This document shows, in pieces, positions 21,246 to 32,900 of a DNA stretch of 64,000 nucleotides. Below the pieces are notes generated by a model. That model was not told where the DNA came from. It did no database searches and saw only the letters and a program-made list of their open reading frames with translations. Within the stretch, counting starts at the first letter, position 1, and each line of letters begins with the position of its first letter. A program made the translations under genes and the position numbers. Source of the stretch: Paraspadella gotoi (Eukaryota > Chaetognatha); contig CM119264.1 of the NCBI GenBank assembly GCA_051294375.1, positions 27,291,340 to 27,355,339 of the forward strand, written 5' to 3'.

Positions 21246-24200
21246 ATGGAAAAAGATCAACCTCAAACTGCACCAACCGTAGCCGCCAGCGCCGTCGGAA
21301 TTTCTGGCGAGACGGCGACAGCGGCGTCGTCGGGGACGAGAAACACGGCGCCGAACTCGATAAAGAATTACATCGGTTTCGAAGACGTCGTCGTCGAAAG
21401 GGCGAGGTGAGTTGGAGTAGGTTAAGATAAAAAGGAGTTGGTTTTGTTTTTAAATTCGTTCTAATGCATATCTTTACCTAACCTGTCATTCCAAAAACCT
21501 CACTTTCATCTTCACTTAACTATATCGTCTCCCTCGAATCAAAAAAGGCCGACGAAGAAGTTGACCCTCGTGGCTCAGTTCGACGACCTCGTCCGCCGGA
21601 CCGACTGGTTGGTCACGGAAGACGAAGAGACGCGGCGCTTGATATCCTTGCTGCGTCAACAGGATGACGCGAGGCGGGTGTGGCTGCGTCTTGAGACGGA
21701 TCACTCGTGCTGCGCAGAAAGAGCCGAGGCGTTGCAGCAGGAATGCCGGGCGATGGAGACGCGACTCAAACACGCCCGCAACCAGATCGCCCTCGAGATG
21801 GAGCGGCGTCGATCGGCGGAGCGGCGTCGGGCGGCGGTGGAGCGTCAGGTGGCTGAAGTGAGGGCGCTGCTGGTGGTCGGGGGAGCGGAGGAGGATGAGG
21901 AGGGGACGGCGGAGACGTCGAGAAAAGTGGACAGGCACTCCATCCTCAAGACGCTGGAGAGAACTGAGTGAGTTGAAGGATGATGGGGGATGTGGGGAGA
22001 GAGATTTTTTAAATATCAGTTGATGTTGAAAGCACAATTTGATAAAAGAGAATGCTTTTACCCACCCTAAAAACAAAAACAAAAACAAAAAAAAAACCAC
22101 AAAATAATTTCCTCTTCTCATACAATACACTATTACACATACATATACGTACATACATATACGTATACATTATAATAATAATAATAACTTTATCGATTTT
22201 CCCATCCTAACGATAGTTTCGGCACGCGCTCGCACTTCGTCGCTCCTCCTTCGCTACCGACGACTACCGATTCCGCGTCCAGATCCGGCGCCGAACTTCA
22301 CACGGGCCAAGGAGGCGCTCCGCCGGTGCGGACGCCGCGGCGTCATCTGCATCACAAGGTCTCGGTAAGTGCGAAAGGAGCGTATAGCAGACGAGGAAGC
22401 TGTTACCAGTTGGAATATGTTAAATATAATGTCTTATCAATATTAATTTATTATCAGATCGACGAATCTTGCAACTCGATTTTGGACGACGACATCTCTT
22501 ATGACAAAACCGAAGACGATCTCGAGACGAAGGCTCCCGCCGTCATAGACGACGACGACGAAGAGGACGACGACAAAGGAGGAGGCTTCGTCACTTTGCG
22601 GAGAAGCAAGCCGGCGGGAAAGGGAAGGAAGGGCGAGAGAAAGTCGAGAGAAAGGCGGGGAAAGAGAAGCTCTAATGAGACGTCGCTAGTGAAAAAAGTC
22701 AGTGAACTATAACATTTCTGTTTTATTTTTGTAATTAAAACTATAGCATGTAAATAAACCCTGAACGACTTTTTCCTCTTTGCTCAGATTTTGAAACGAG
22801 GACAAATCTCCGTCCACGAAGGAGAAGCGCTAGTGACGCAAGCGGCGCTCGTCAAAGACGCCGGATCTGGCTTTGCCGCCGCCTTCGAGATCTCCACCGT
22901 TCCGGCTTCGGGTCTCGGCGCCGCCGCCTCAGTCGGCGTCAGCTCCGACGCTCGCCCATCCGCTTTGTTGGGGACAAATGAGAACGGCGGAGTCAATGGA
23001 GACACAGGTGATGAAAATAAAACGCTATCTACTATTCACTTTGTCATTCTGTCGGTCCCCCACCAAAATCTTGTCGGTAAGTTACATGTCAAATTGTTAG
23101 AGACAAATTCGTGCGGACATCGAATTATGAAAAATTATGCAAAAAAAATCGGTGTTCTTCCGTCCGTCCGTCTGTCCCTCCTTAGCTTTGAACGCCAATT
23201 ACTCATGAATGGATAGATGGATTAAGATGAAATTGTGTGTGTAGCAGATCGTAGTGTAAGTATCGTACAAAAATTCTTAGTCAATTATCAACAACTACAA
23301 CATACCATCAGTGAACATTAATTAGTAAATAAAAAAAATTAATTTTATAACACAATTATGTGTTTTATTTTTTATATATTTATATATGAAAATTTGCAAA
23401 ATTACACTATCTTACATTTTTATATTTTATGAATGTTAGTCATTGTATATATTTTTTCGTTTTGTTGTTCATAAGATTAGCAGATTCAAAAAACGAAAGT
23501 TTTTAATATTTTTACAACAATTTTATTACAAATTATTGGACGTGTTTCGACTCTTGTTTTGTTCAAGTCTTCATCAGCATTTGACAGTTATAATTTTTCA
23601 CAATCATAAAGTTGAGGAGAGAGAGAGAGTGAGAGAGAGAGAGAGTTTCCAACAAAGAATTGAGAAAGGACAGTGGTCAGATTTTAGGACAGGTGAAAGT
23701 AAGGACAGGAAAAAGGGGAAATAAGTTGATTTTTGTGAAATAGTGAAAATGAAAGAGAGAGAGAGAGAGAAACAATACATTTTGAGATGTACAATAAGGC
23801 GTAGTGAAAGTTACGTATGGAAATTCTAAAAGTAAATTATGAACAACATACCATCAGTAAACATTAATTTGTAAAAAAAAATTATTTTATGTTTTTTAAT
23901 TTTCGCAGTAGGCTATATTTATATATAGTACTATCCTTATAAAATCGAAAAATTTCAAAATAGGTTTTTCTTAATTTTGATTGCAGATTTGAATTCCTCG
24001 TCAAAAGTTGATAAAAGAAAATATTAATTATTTTTAAAAATTCTTTAAGTGGGTTAAAAATTAAAAAAACTATATTTAATATATAAAAAGTTAATTTTCA
24101 GCTTAAAATATAGCTTTTTTTAATTTTTGACCCACTTAATGAAGGAATTTTTCAAAAAGGGTTATATTTCTTTTTATCAACTTTTTATGACGAATCCAAA

Positions 24201-27200
24201 TCTACAAAAAAAACTTTAAAAAAACTGTTTTGAAATTTTAACATTTATTGAATTAGTACTAGTATAAATATGGCCTACTGCGTAAATTGTAAAATTTATT
24301 ATAAATTTTTTTTATATATATATGTTCATTAGTATAATGTTGTTCGTTCCTCACTTTTAGAATTTTAATTAAAGTTAAATTTAGAAATTTTATTACGCCT
24401 TAATGTACAACAAAGATAAATGAATCAGTAAACTAAAGGAATAATAGTAACAGATTCGATTCGAGCTTCTTCCAAGCTACAATTCACTCATCAAGTTGGC
24501 GGTGGAATACCTTACACCACCCCAACCGCACGGGGATTCCCCTGTCCCCACTCAACGGGTCAGGCGGAGGCCTCTCAGCAGGCAATGGACGTCCAATGCC
24601 TCTGAGGCCTATAGCAACTTGGTGCGACCCTTCTCGCACTGAGCATCGACTGAAACGGCAGCTGCAGGAGGAAGGAGAGGAGTCTGTATCACCTGCACCC
24701 AAGCAGTCAAGAACAGGCAACCGCCCACCTCACCGGCAGGTGAGAGGGCAGTTGGCAAGCCTATCAGGCAAAATACATATTCGAGTGGCACTCGGCATCT
24801 TCCCAAGTGGATCACTGCCCGATCCCAGGGTGTCAAACTTTATAAAAATATCTTCTCAGCCTTTGACAGGTCAATGACCCAATCACATTGTCAATGTCCC
24901 CAATTTCCCCGGCCGGGGGGGGGCAGCTCAATTTAAGCTTCTTTCTTAACTTAATTTTTCTCTAAATCTCTACTTATCTATCCCTCACTACTACAATTAA
25001 TCAATTTCACTTATACTTCATTAGTTAAATCAATTATTTCTTTTGTTACTATTATTCCTTTAGTTTACTGATTCATTTATCTTTGTTGTACATTTCAAAA
25101 TGTGTTGTTTCTCTCTCTCTCCCTCTCTTCATTTTCACCATTTCACAAAAATCAACTTATTTCCCCTTTTTCCTGTCCTTACTTTCACCTGTCCTAAAAT
25201 CTTACCACTGTCCTTTCTCAATTCTTTGTTGGAAACTCTCTCTCTCTCTCTCTACTTTATGATTGTGAAAAATTGTCAAATGATTGTAAAAAACTGTCAA
25301 ATGCTGATGAAGACTCGAACAAAACAAGAGTCGAAACATGTCCAATAATTTGTAATAAAATTGTTTTAAAAATATTAAAAACTTTCGTTTTTCGAATCTG
25401 CTAATTTTATGAATTTTTTCCTATTTGATCTATATTATTTAATTATATATATATTACTTTTTTTTTAAATTGTTTGCTTATTATATCTAATAACTCATTT
25501 TGGGATTCATATATATTATTCTTATAAAATCGAAAAAAATTAAAATAGACTTTTCTTAATTTTGTTTGCAGATTTGAATTCCTCGTCAAAAGTTTATAAT
25601 GAAAGAATTTTAAAAAATTTATATTTTCTTTTAATTCTTTTAATTAATTATTATTAATTTTTACTATTTTAAAGATAGTTATTGCACCAGTTTCTATGAA
25701 ATTTGATAGATTCAACATTTTTTTTGGCATTTGAAAAAGGCTGGTTAAACTCGCCGAAACTCTAAAATTCTGAACGTTATTTGATTAGTCTTAGAGAAAT
25801 GAGATTATCTAAAATTTATCAAAACTTGGAAGCAATCATTAATCATGTATTTATCCGTTCAAATGCGAAAACATTTTTTTTTTCTAAATAAAAAGAAAGT
25901 GTCAGAAGTGGGATTCGAACCCACGCCCGCATACGCGGACCAGAAGTCTCTACTGCCTACATCGGCAAAGCTCAACGCTTGAGTCTGGCGCCTTAGACCG
26001 CTCGGCCATTCTGACAATTAAGCTGAGAGCAAGCTCAATTCGATCATAAACAAGTCAGGAGTTCGATACGAGCCTTTTACTTTGATTTGGACTTTGAGAG
26101 AGAACGAGAGAGAACGATCGGTCTTCCTTTAAATCCCGATCTTTTGTTTGTTTTCGATAAATTATATAAATTTAGAGGGTACAAATAAGACAAATTTGAG
26201 CTTTGATTACAAGGTCCGGAAAAATTAATTTCTTAAATTGCTAATATTAATTCTTCCGGAAAAAGAAAATATCTGGAACAACATTTTTTTTTCTAAAATG
26301 TTATAGAATTATCCATTCATTTAATAAATAAGCTTATTTTCCCCTGACTTTGGACAGGCTTTGATGGTTTAAGGTCTCCATCTCTCTTACAAGATAATGA
26401 CATAGCAGGTCCCTGCAAGCTTTCAATCAAGACTCTCACACAGTCTCGTTTACTCGCTTCCAGAATACCTGGCTTCTCTATCATTCTAGATTTCCTTTAT
26501 CCTTTAATTTCTTCAATTTTCGTCAGCCGACGGTCTTCATCAGCAATCGCCGTCTACTTCTTCGCCGAGCAGCGGCAGCACTGGTCTTCGTCAACCTCCG
26601 TCGCCGCTTTACCATCGCCTCGTCGCCCGGTCCAACGCCGCCTCTGTTGCCTCTGCCACTCAAGCCGAGTCGCCCAAGAAATCCTCCGTTTCAAGCAAGA
26701 GGGCGCCGAAAACGGAGCAGAGGGCGCCGTCGGCTCGCCGACCAGAAGCGACAACGGAGGCGGCTGAAGCGACCGAAGTGACTTCACCGTACAAACAGTC
26801 CGTAGTCGCGGACGTGCACTTTCAGGAAAGGTGATTTGCTCGACTTGGTTTGCCTTGGTTTTGTTCTCTTATTATGGAAAGATTATATTCCTTTTTTTTT
26901 CCAGCCCCACCATAAGCTTTCGCGGCGCCAAGGTCTCTCCCCCGCGCCCTCCTCAACCTCCGCCGAATTATCAACCCTCTTCTTCCGCCGCTGATAACAA
27001 CCACGCCTCTATCGCTCCAGCCACCGCCCTTCGTAGTTCCGGTTCGGCGGCGTCAAAGGAAGAGAAGGCGGCGCCATTGGAGACGCAGTCGGCGCCGGTC
27101 GCAATAGGCAAAGGGTGAGGTTCTCTGGATGACAAATTTTGTCGGGTGAGTTGATCGTCTAGTCGGGAAAAATATTTTTTAGGAGGAAGGATGGCGAATA

Positions 27201-29674
27201 TTCGGACAACCACGTTTATTCAAGAGTGAAGAGAAAGTCGAAGCGGTCCGGAAATAAGTCAAAGGTTTGTTAGTTGCGCCTACGTATGCCAACCATCGAT
27301 TTTCACGTCATATCCTCCCCCGGATATTTTTTAGAGTCGCGTTCCTCTCACTACTCACGGTCTGGGTGCCGCTCACAGTGAACCCGCCTCGAAAGATTTG
27401 GCTGACGCCAGGTCTAGAACGACCTCCGATCTCAATGTCGGAAGGAGCGACCTCAAACACGACGATGAATTCGGTAGTTCGGGCTAAAACATTTCTTTTG
27501 TGTTCTTTGATTATTTACAGAGGAGGATTTAGCTTGCTGTCCCATTCTCCTCTTCCTCTTCTTTCCTCCTCCTTCTATGTCTAGCGATATATTCTCTAGT
27601 TATATACTATTTATATACTATTATTTTCCCTCTATTTCCTCACGTCTTCAATACTCCTCAGGATTTATATAACTACTACTACGATTACCTGTTGCATTTA
27701 ATTTCTTAAAGATTCACCGGAAGACGCCGTCAGTCGTGGACTTTACGACGGAAGTTGCGACGTGGTTATCGGCACCGCCCGAGGTTCCGTTCGTGGCGCC
27801 GGCGAAGTGCCGCCCCCGGAGGAACCGCGCCGCTCGCTGTTCGAAGAAGAAGACGGCGACGAAGGCTCCGGTTCCGTTGATTCCTTTTTCGGCGTCGCAT
27901 CTTCGTCGTCCTGCAAAGGTGGGAGAAAGATGGAGCGGAGGTGGGACGACTGCATTGACTAGATTGGACGATTAAATGTTTATAAAGATCATTAATCAAT
28001 TCAGTTAAAACTGATCGACGCGTCGACGCCCCTTCCGATAAATATACATCGAGATACGTCTTTAACGCGGACGATAAATTCGACGCCTGTAAAAACATCG
28101 CCTTCGTCGGCCGAGCGATCGGACCCGACAAGGAAGAGACTCGTCCCAAGTTGGTCTACGGAGATCGAGGCGACGATCGAATGTCGAAGGTGACTACGAC
28201 GACGTCGGAGACGACTCTGGTAAGTCGATTATATCTAATATATATTATTGTTATTTAAACTGCAGTTTCAGTTATTAAAACCCCTAACGATGTCTAAATA
28301 TCTTTCTTCTAGCTCCTCTCCCCCGTCCACCGCGCGGGTCTCCGCAAGCCCCACACGTTCGAGGCTCGCGTCGTCGTTAAGATGGACTCTTGCATCGCCT
28401 GCGGAAAACGCATCGCCTTCGGCAAGATGGCGTCCAAGTGCGTTGCTTGTCGGTCCATGGCGCATCCTGAGTGCCGCCCTCTGGTTCCGTTGCCTTGCAT
28501 TCCTGCGGTGAGTCTTTCAAGAAATATCATCATTCATATTTAAAGTTTAATTGTTTATATTATTTGCTCATTGATTCCCACGCAGCCTTTGACGCCGAAA
28601 CATCTAATGAAAGGAACTTTGGAGGAGTTCGTGCCTCCCTATCGACCCATGATTCCCGCCGTCGTCGTCCACTGCGTTCAGGAAATCGAAAGCAGAGGAT
28701 TAAACGAACAGGGTAAGTTTCTGTTTTTACGAAAAGGCTTATCATTTTTGCTATAACATTGTTAAAACAATTTGTTTCTCGTTCCGCTACCCGCATCCAC
28801 TTCACGACCAGGCCTTTACCGCATTCCTGGCTCGGAAGCGGTTGTGAAGGAGCTGCTGGAAAAGTTTCTCCGCGGGCGAGGATCTCCGAAACTCTGTCGC
28901 TACGACGACATCCACGTCATCGCATCTTGCATCAAGCATTTTCTGAGAAAGCTCAAGGTGAGATGTCCCAGCGACAGCAGACCCTGAACTATTAAGCTCT
29001 GAATGATTTTTATAGCATTGTAACTTATGTTAACTCAGGAACCTTTAGTTACTCACGCCCTTTGGGGATGGTTCGTACAAGCGGCCGAGGAATTTAAAAA
29101 AGGAAAAACGGATGACGCCTACGCCATTCTCGCCAAGTAAGTTTTAATTCTGTTTTATATGAATTTTCAAATAATATGCTATTAAAACATTTCATTCTTT
29201 TAGAGCCGTGTCTAATCTTCCTCCCGCTAACGTGGATACTCTCTCCTTTATCATCCTGCATCTCGTGAGAATTTCACAGACGCCGTGTTGTAAAATGCCC
29301 GTTCAAAATCTCGCAAAGGTATAAATTAATCAATCACCGAATTCTACTCGCTTGATCGTTTAATGTAATGAATCTCTTTAGGTTTTTGGCCCAACTCTAA
29401 TTGGATATTCATCTCCGGAACCGGAGGCTATCCAAATGTTGCATGAACCGAGAAAACAAATTGACGTAAGATGCTAATCAGATTTTTTAAAAGGATTTCT
29501 AGTTTTTATAACATAAAATTTCTATTTTTTTAGGTTTTGGAGTTAATGATGTCCGGCGTGCCTGTAGAGTATTGGGAGAGCGTAATCGGCTCCAGCAGTG
29601 GGGCCGCTTCTCGTCGCCATGACAACAAAAAGTGGGATCAACCGGGCCACCCATTTCTCTTCGGACCGAGATGA
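21246..29674 (+). CDS. RACGAP1: Rac GTPase-activating protein 1 (centralspindlin subunit)
   Basis: Rho-family GAP that with kinesin-6 forms centralspindlin and drives cytokinesis. Eighteen exons: 21246-21406, 21548-21967, 22217-22364, 22458-22697, 22788-23007, 26527-26830, 26905-27114, 27183-27264, 27335-27473, 27712-27918, 28005-28219, 28313-28507, 28586-28712, 28812-28957, 29039-29136, 29204-29318, 29382-29465, 29534-29674 (1083 residues). The N-terminal coiled coil keeps the family string LKHARNQIALEMERRRSAER. A C1 zinc domain follows (HTF...CIACGKRIAFGKMASKC...HPEC), then RhoGAP with the arginine finger in GLYRIPGSE, then LKEPLVTHALW and VFGPTLIGY. Human RACGAP1 has about 630 residues; the excess is a long Ser/Pro/acid-rich linker between coiled coil and C1. 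The 3.5 kb intron 5 holds palindrome 2 and a tRNA gene. Confidence 0.94.
23040..23270 (+). repeat. Dispersed repeat E, copy 1 (CCGTCCGTCTGTC type)
   Basis: About 230 nt in RACGAP1 intron 5 containing GACATCGAATTATGAAAAAT, CCGTCCGTCCGTCTGTCC and CCAATTACTCATGAATGGAT. The complementary order is found at 47870-48065, so the two copies are in opposite directions. It may be followed by a fragment of the MITE family (23285-23350, CATACCATCAGTGAACATTA). Confidence 0.6.
23531..23586 (-). ncRNA. Hammerhead-ribozyme-like motif c
   Basis: Minus strand: CTGATGA (23571-23577), a stem II made by GACT and AGTC with extra TTG/CAA pairing, GAAAC (23544-23548), then ACGTC with a GUC cleavage triplet. Flanks can form stem I: CAAAT upstream pairs with ATTTG downstream. 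All core bases are intact. It sits at the outer end of the left arm of palindrome 2. Confidence 0.65.
23795..24402. mobile_element. hAT-like MITE, copy 2
   Basis: 608 nt, same family as 11581-12170. Ends are TAAGGCGTAGTG and ATTACGCCTTA, with a perfect 8-bp target duplication ATGTACAA at 23787-23794 and 24403-24410. The other arm of palindrome 2 retains the uninterrupted site TGTTGTACATTTCAAAATG. No coding sequence is present. The internal segments GAACAACATACCATCAGT and GTAGGCTATATTTATATATA are shared with copy 1. Confidence 0.8.
25298..25352 (+). ncRNA. Hammerhead-ribozyme-like motif d (best copy)
   Basis: CTGATGA (25304-25310), perfect 5-bp stem II GACTC/GAGTC around an 11-nt loop, GAAAC (25333-25337), then ATGTC ending at 25342, giving a GUC cleavage triplet. 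Stem I: CAAATG upstream and CAATAATTTG downstream pair with an internal loop, as natural hammerheads have. Stem III is minimal (AC with GU), as reported for hammerheads of Penelope-like elements and retrozymes. It lies at the outer end of the right arm of palindrome 2. Confidence 0.72.
25505..25625 (+). repeat. MITE fragment
   Basis: Shares CTTATAAAATCGAAAAA and GCAGATTTGAATTCCTCGTC with the interior of the hAT-like MITEs, but has no ends or target duplication. It is in RACGAP1 intron 5. Confidence 0.5.
25901..26015 (-). tRNA. tRNA-Leu(CAA) with intron
   Basis: On the minus strand the acceptor stem GTCAGAA pairs with TTCTGAC, the D arm is GGCCGAGCGGTCTAAGGC, the anticodon stem is CCAGA/TCTGG with loop CTCAAG and anticodon CAA, a long variable arm follows, and the T arm is GTGGGTTCGAATCCCAC. 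An intron of about 32 nt interrupts the anticodon loop after position 37, as in most animal tRNA-Leu(CAA) genes. A pol III terminator T-run (TTTCTTTTT) follows directly. The gene lies in a RACGAP1 intron on the other strand. Confidence 0.95.
26295..26490 (+). repeat. Dispersed repeat D, copy 3
   Basis: Shares CCATTCATTTAATAAATAAG, CCCCTGACTTTGGACAGGCT, GATAATGACATAGCAGGTCC and CAAGCTTTCAATCAAGACT with 16425-16628. It ends about 40 nt before RACGAP1 exon 6, so the repeat contributes the branch-point region of that intron. Confidence 0.65.
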
Positions 29675-29927
29675 ATCCTATATAAAACGCGACTCTCAGA
29701 ATTTTTTATTTTCTATCTCCTACGTTTTGCTTTTCTAACAAATGAGACATTTAGTTTTGACTTTTTTCCTATAATAAAAACGTTCGTTTCTACAGATGAC
29801 GCGTATAATATAAAAACATAAAAGACGCAATAAATAACAATCAATATCGATGAATACAAATTCGATACAATGAAAAAATTAAAAAGACCGTAACCCCCAT
29901 CACGAAACCCGAAAGGAAAACACGATT

Positions 29928-32900
29928 TTACTCCATATAAATGTCCTCGGTAACGGCGAAGCTTCTCTCTTTCCCGCACTCGCTCTCCTCCCACGCGCGC
30001 GCCATCGACTCGGCCAATTCGTTGGCGTCGTCCCGCGTCAAAAACACGTGCGCCACGAAACGCGCGTCCAGGGAAAATTCGTCGACAGTCGGATCGACGC
30101 CACCGACGGCGCCGTAGCGGCGTCCCGTGTCGGATCCGAGAGAAGCGGCGCGGGGGCTAGGGTGGGCGTGGGCGGATAAAGGAGGCGACGCGTCCTGGGC
30201 GGACCAGTCACCGCGTTCGTTGTTGTTGTTGTCGTCCTCGTCGTCGTCTCTCTCGACTCGGACGACGAAAGCGAAAAGGGTTTCGATCGAAGGGTGACAC
30301 CCGAAGAGGCGAACGTCGCTGAAAGGGAAGAAAACGTCGGCGTTTGGCCGATTCATGGGCGTGGACAAAGCCTTGTCCGACGGAGCTTCGCCCGACGAGT
30401 GGTTGCCCGACGAGGACGAGAGAGAGCCCGACCGGCGGATGGAGCGACGGACGGACGGACGAGACAACGTTCCTCGGGAATCCTCTGCGGCGTGGTTGTT
30501 GTTGTTATTGAATAGTCTCGAGACGCTGCTCGCGACTCTTTTAAAGCGCCGCATCTCTTTGACTCGGATTCGAAGTCCCTCCTCCTGTATCTCCATGTAG
30601 CTGGAGGTTTTGAAGCGCGGCCGTTGGCGAGAAGCGAGACGGTCAAGGGCCACCTAATATTTTGGAGCAGGGGGGGAGAAGGAAGGAAGAAATAAAAATA
30701 GAGGTTGGTGGTTTGTGTGAGAACCGAAACTTCCATTTGCTTTATTTTTCTTGGCTCTCTGTCTCACCTCTCTCATGGCCGCGACGAGGACGTCCTCGTC
30801 CTTCTCGCACTCGATGACCGTCGACCCGAAATAATCCGCCTTAAAGCGTCGAGACTTGAAACGCGATTTGGTAGAAGACGACGCCCCCGACAGGAGGCTC
30901 GAAGCCGAGACCACGCTTCGTAGAGAGGCGCCGCTGAATTGCTGCTTGATAGTCTGGAGCTTGTTCGCGGGAGGCTGGTTATGTTCGTGGGTGAACAGGG
31001 AGTCCGCGTGGGAATATTCCTTGCGGACTGCGTAGGCGGACGGGAAGATTCCGTGCGAACCTGATGTAATTACCGAGAAGTTATAAGTTTTAACAATTCT
31101 CGTTCAGAATGCGCTAGAATCGAAGCCACCATACAATCGTCAAGGATGCGTTAATCTTATTATTAAGTGTTACGCTCGCTCCCGGCAGCCCAACCGCATT
31201 TTTACAGTGCACCCTTTAGCGACAGACGCAGATGACGAAGCCGCGCTTATGATTTGCTTTTGATTGACTTCCCTTTCTCACAATCCCATAATACATTTCT
31301 AGACAATCTCGTACGACTCACCCGTCCTAAGATTCGTCCCTTCCATCCACGAGTCGGCGGGGTCTTCCCGCTCCACCAATAGTTCGTCCCCGGATAGAAA
31401 CTCCACCTGTCGAATATCGGGTTTATTTTGATTGCTCTTAAAAAAGTCATACTTTTCTAGATGACGGCCAGCTTTGATGGTCCCTGGTTATTTTCAAACG
31501 GAACTCACCTCGTCGTGGTGTCGAGCGTTGAAGTGGGCGACGGCGATGTGCGTTGCCTTCGGCGCCGAGAGAAATTCGTAGGAAGACGCCGACGTTAGAT
31601 TGGACATGCTCGTCGACGCTGAAGCCAGTCGAGCCGAGGACGATCTTTAATATTTTAATTAATTTACTTAGTATTTAATCAAAGAGGCATTAAAAAGAGA
31701 TTCTATTTTAAAAATCCAATAACACCTGTTCCACAATCGATGCGCCGGAAAATACGCCCTCCTTCCCCTTCGCGCGAACGAATCCTCTGCCCCCGCTGTC
31801 GTGGTGGTCGACTGCGAACACCCGTCCAACGCCTCCAGCGCCAACGAACACGAAGAGAGAGACAAGTGAGAGAAGTTTCCGGCGGCGACGTCCGGAAAGC
31901 GCCGGACGGTGGCCGGAGCGAAGAGGTCGGCGCCGGGACCGCGTTTCGACGGCGACAAGGGGGGACCTCGAGTCGGTGAGACGGGATGATGCACCGAGGG
32001 CGGGCGGGTGCCGAGAGCGCCGAGTGGCTTATCCGCGGCGCCGGCGGATCGGCGGCGTTTGTCTCGTCCCGGCGGCGTCGTCTCTTTTCGACCATTGAGG
32101 ACGGAACCGCCGGCGCCGAACATCTTGCGAATGACGCGCTGGAAGAAGGCAGCTGAAGGCGTCGTCATTTTGGAACTGACAAATCGAAAAATAAGATATT
32201 GTGGCCATAATATCAATAAATTTAATAAACGAAATAGAAAAGCTAAGACTCTTTATGCTCACTTGGAATTTCTCGTCGATTGCTTGGAGCTCTCCTGGGC
32301 AGCGTCGCGTCGCCGCCTCTTGGTTGGAAAGGCTGAGCTGCGAGGGCTGTCGCCGTCGACCATATTATCGGACGTTCGAAGAAGACCTTTGGACACTCCC
32401 ACCTTGTTGAAGGAGAGTTCGAGGGTGTCCGAGAACATGCGAGGACATGGGTCATTGTTTTCCTCGTCGTCCTCGAACATCCTCGATATCCATGAGAGGC
32501 CGGCGTCGAGATTATCTTCGCCGTTCGTCCCTTCGGCGTTGGATTCGAGGACGTCGACTTCTTCGTTGACGATACCGGAAGTTGTGTCGTCGTCGTCGTC
32601 AAAAACGTCGTCGTTATCGTCGTCGTCCTCGCCCATTATCTTCGTCAGATCGAGAGTTTCGTCGAAAAAGTCTTCATCGACGTCTTGTTGAGGCGTGGCC
32701 GAATTCGGACGTTTGAGGGGAGTGGAAGAGTCTGGGATGTAAACAAAAATTATTTTAGTACGTAAATTTATTTATTTTTATTAAAAGTATTACTAAAATA
32801 GTAAAATTAAACTATCTCAATTGAAGTGAGCCACTAGTTACTCTGCTACAATCATCATCAAATTGATTGAACAATGAACAATGTTCATTGAACAATGTTC

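Larger units (their letters stand above)
23515..25400. repeat. Palindromic foldback element 2 with a nested MITE
   Basis: Left arm 23515-23794 plus 24411-24470; right arm 25040-25395. The arms match base for base over long stretches: GGACAGTGGTCAG against TACCACTGTCC, GGACAGGTGAAAGTAAGGAC against GTCCTTACTTTCACCTGTCC, and CAAAGATAAATGAATCAG against CTGATTCATTTATCTTTG. Both outer ends carry hammerhead-like motifs pointing outward. The spacer (about 24470-25035) has GC-rich sequence with a weak open frame (24596-24877) that I do not recognise. Composition and layout are the same as in palindrome 1, so they are one family. Confidence 0.78.

Noticed and set aside
21516-22154. 212-residue open frame on the minus strand over RACGAP1 exon 2
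   Set aside because: It is antisense to a clearly coding exon and reads out as low-complexity Arg/His/Leu. A shadow of the GC-rich codon use of the real exon.
24596-24877. Open frame in the spacer of palindrome 2 (MPLRPIATWCDPSRTEHRLK)
   Set aside because: No recognisable domain, inside a repeat, and no splice partner. It may be a remnant of an element protein but I cannot support a gene.
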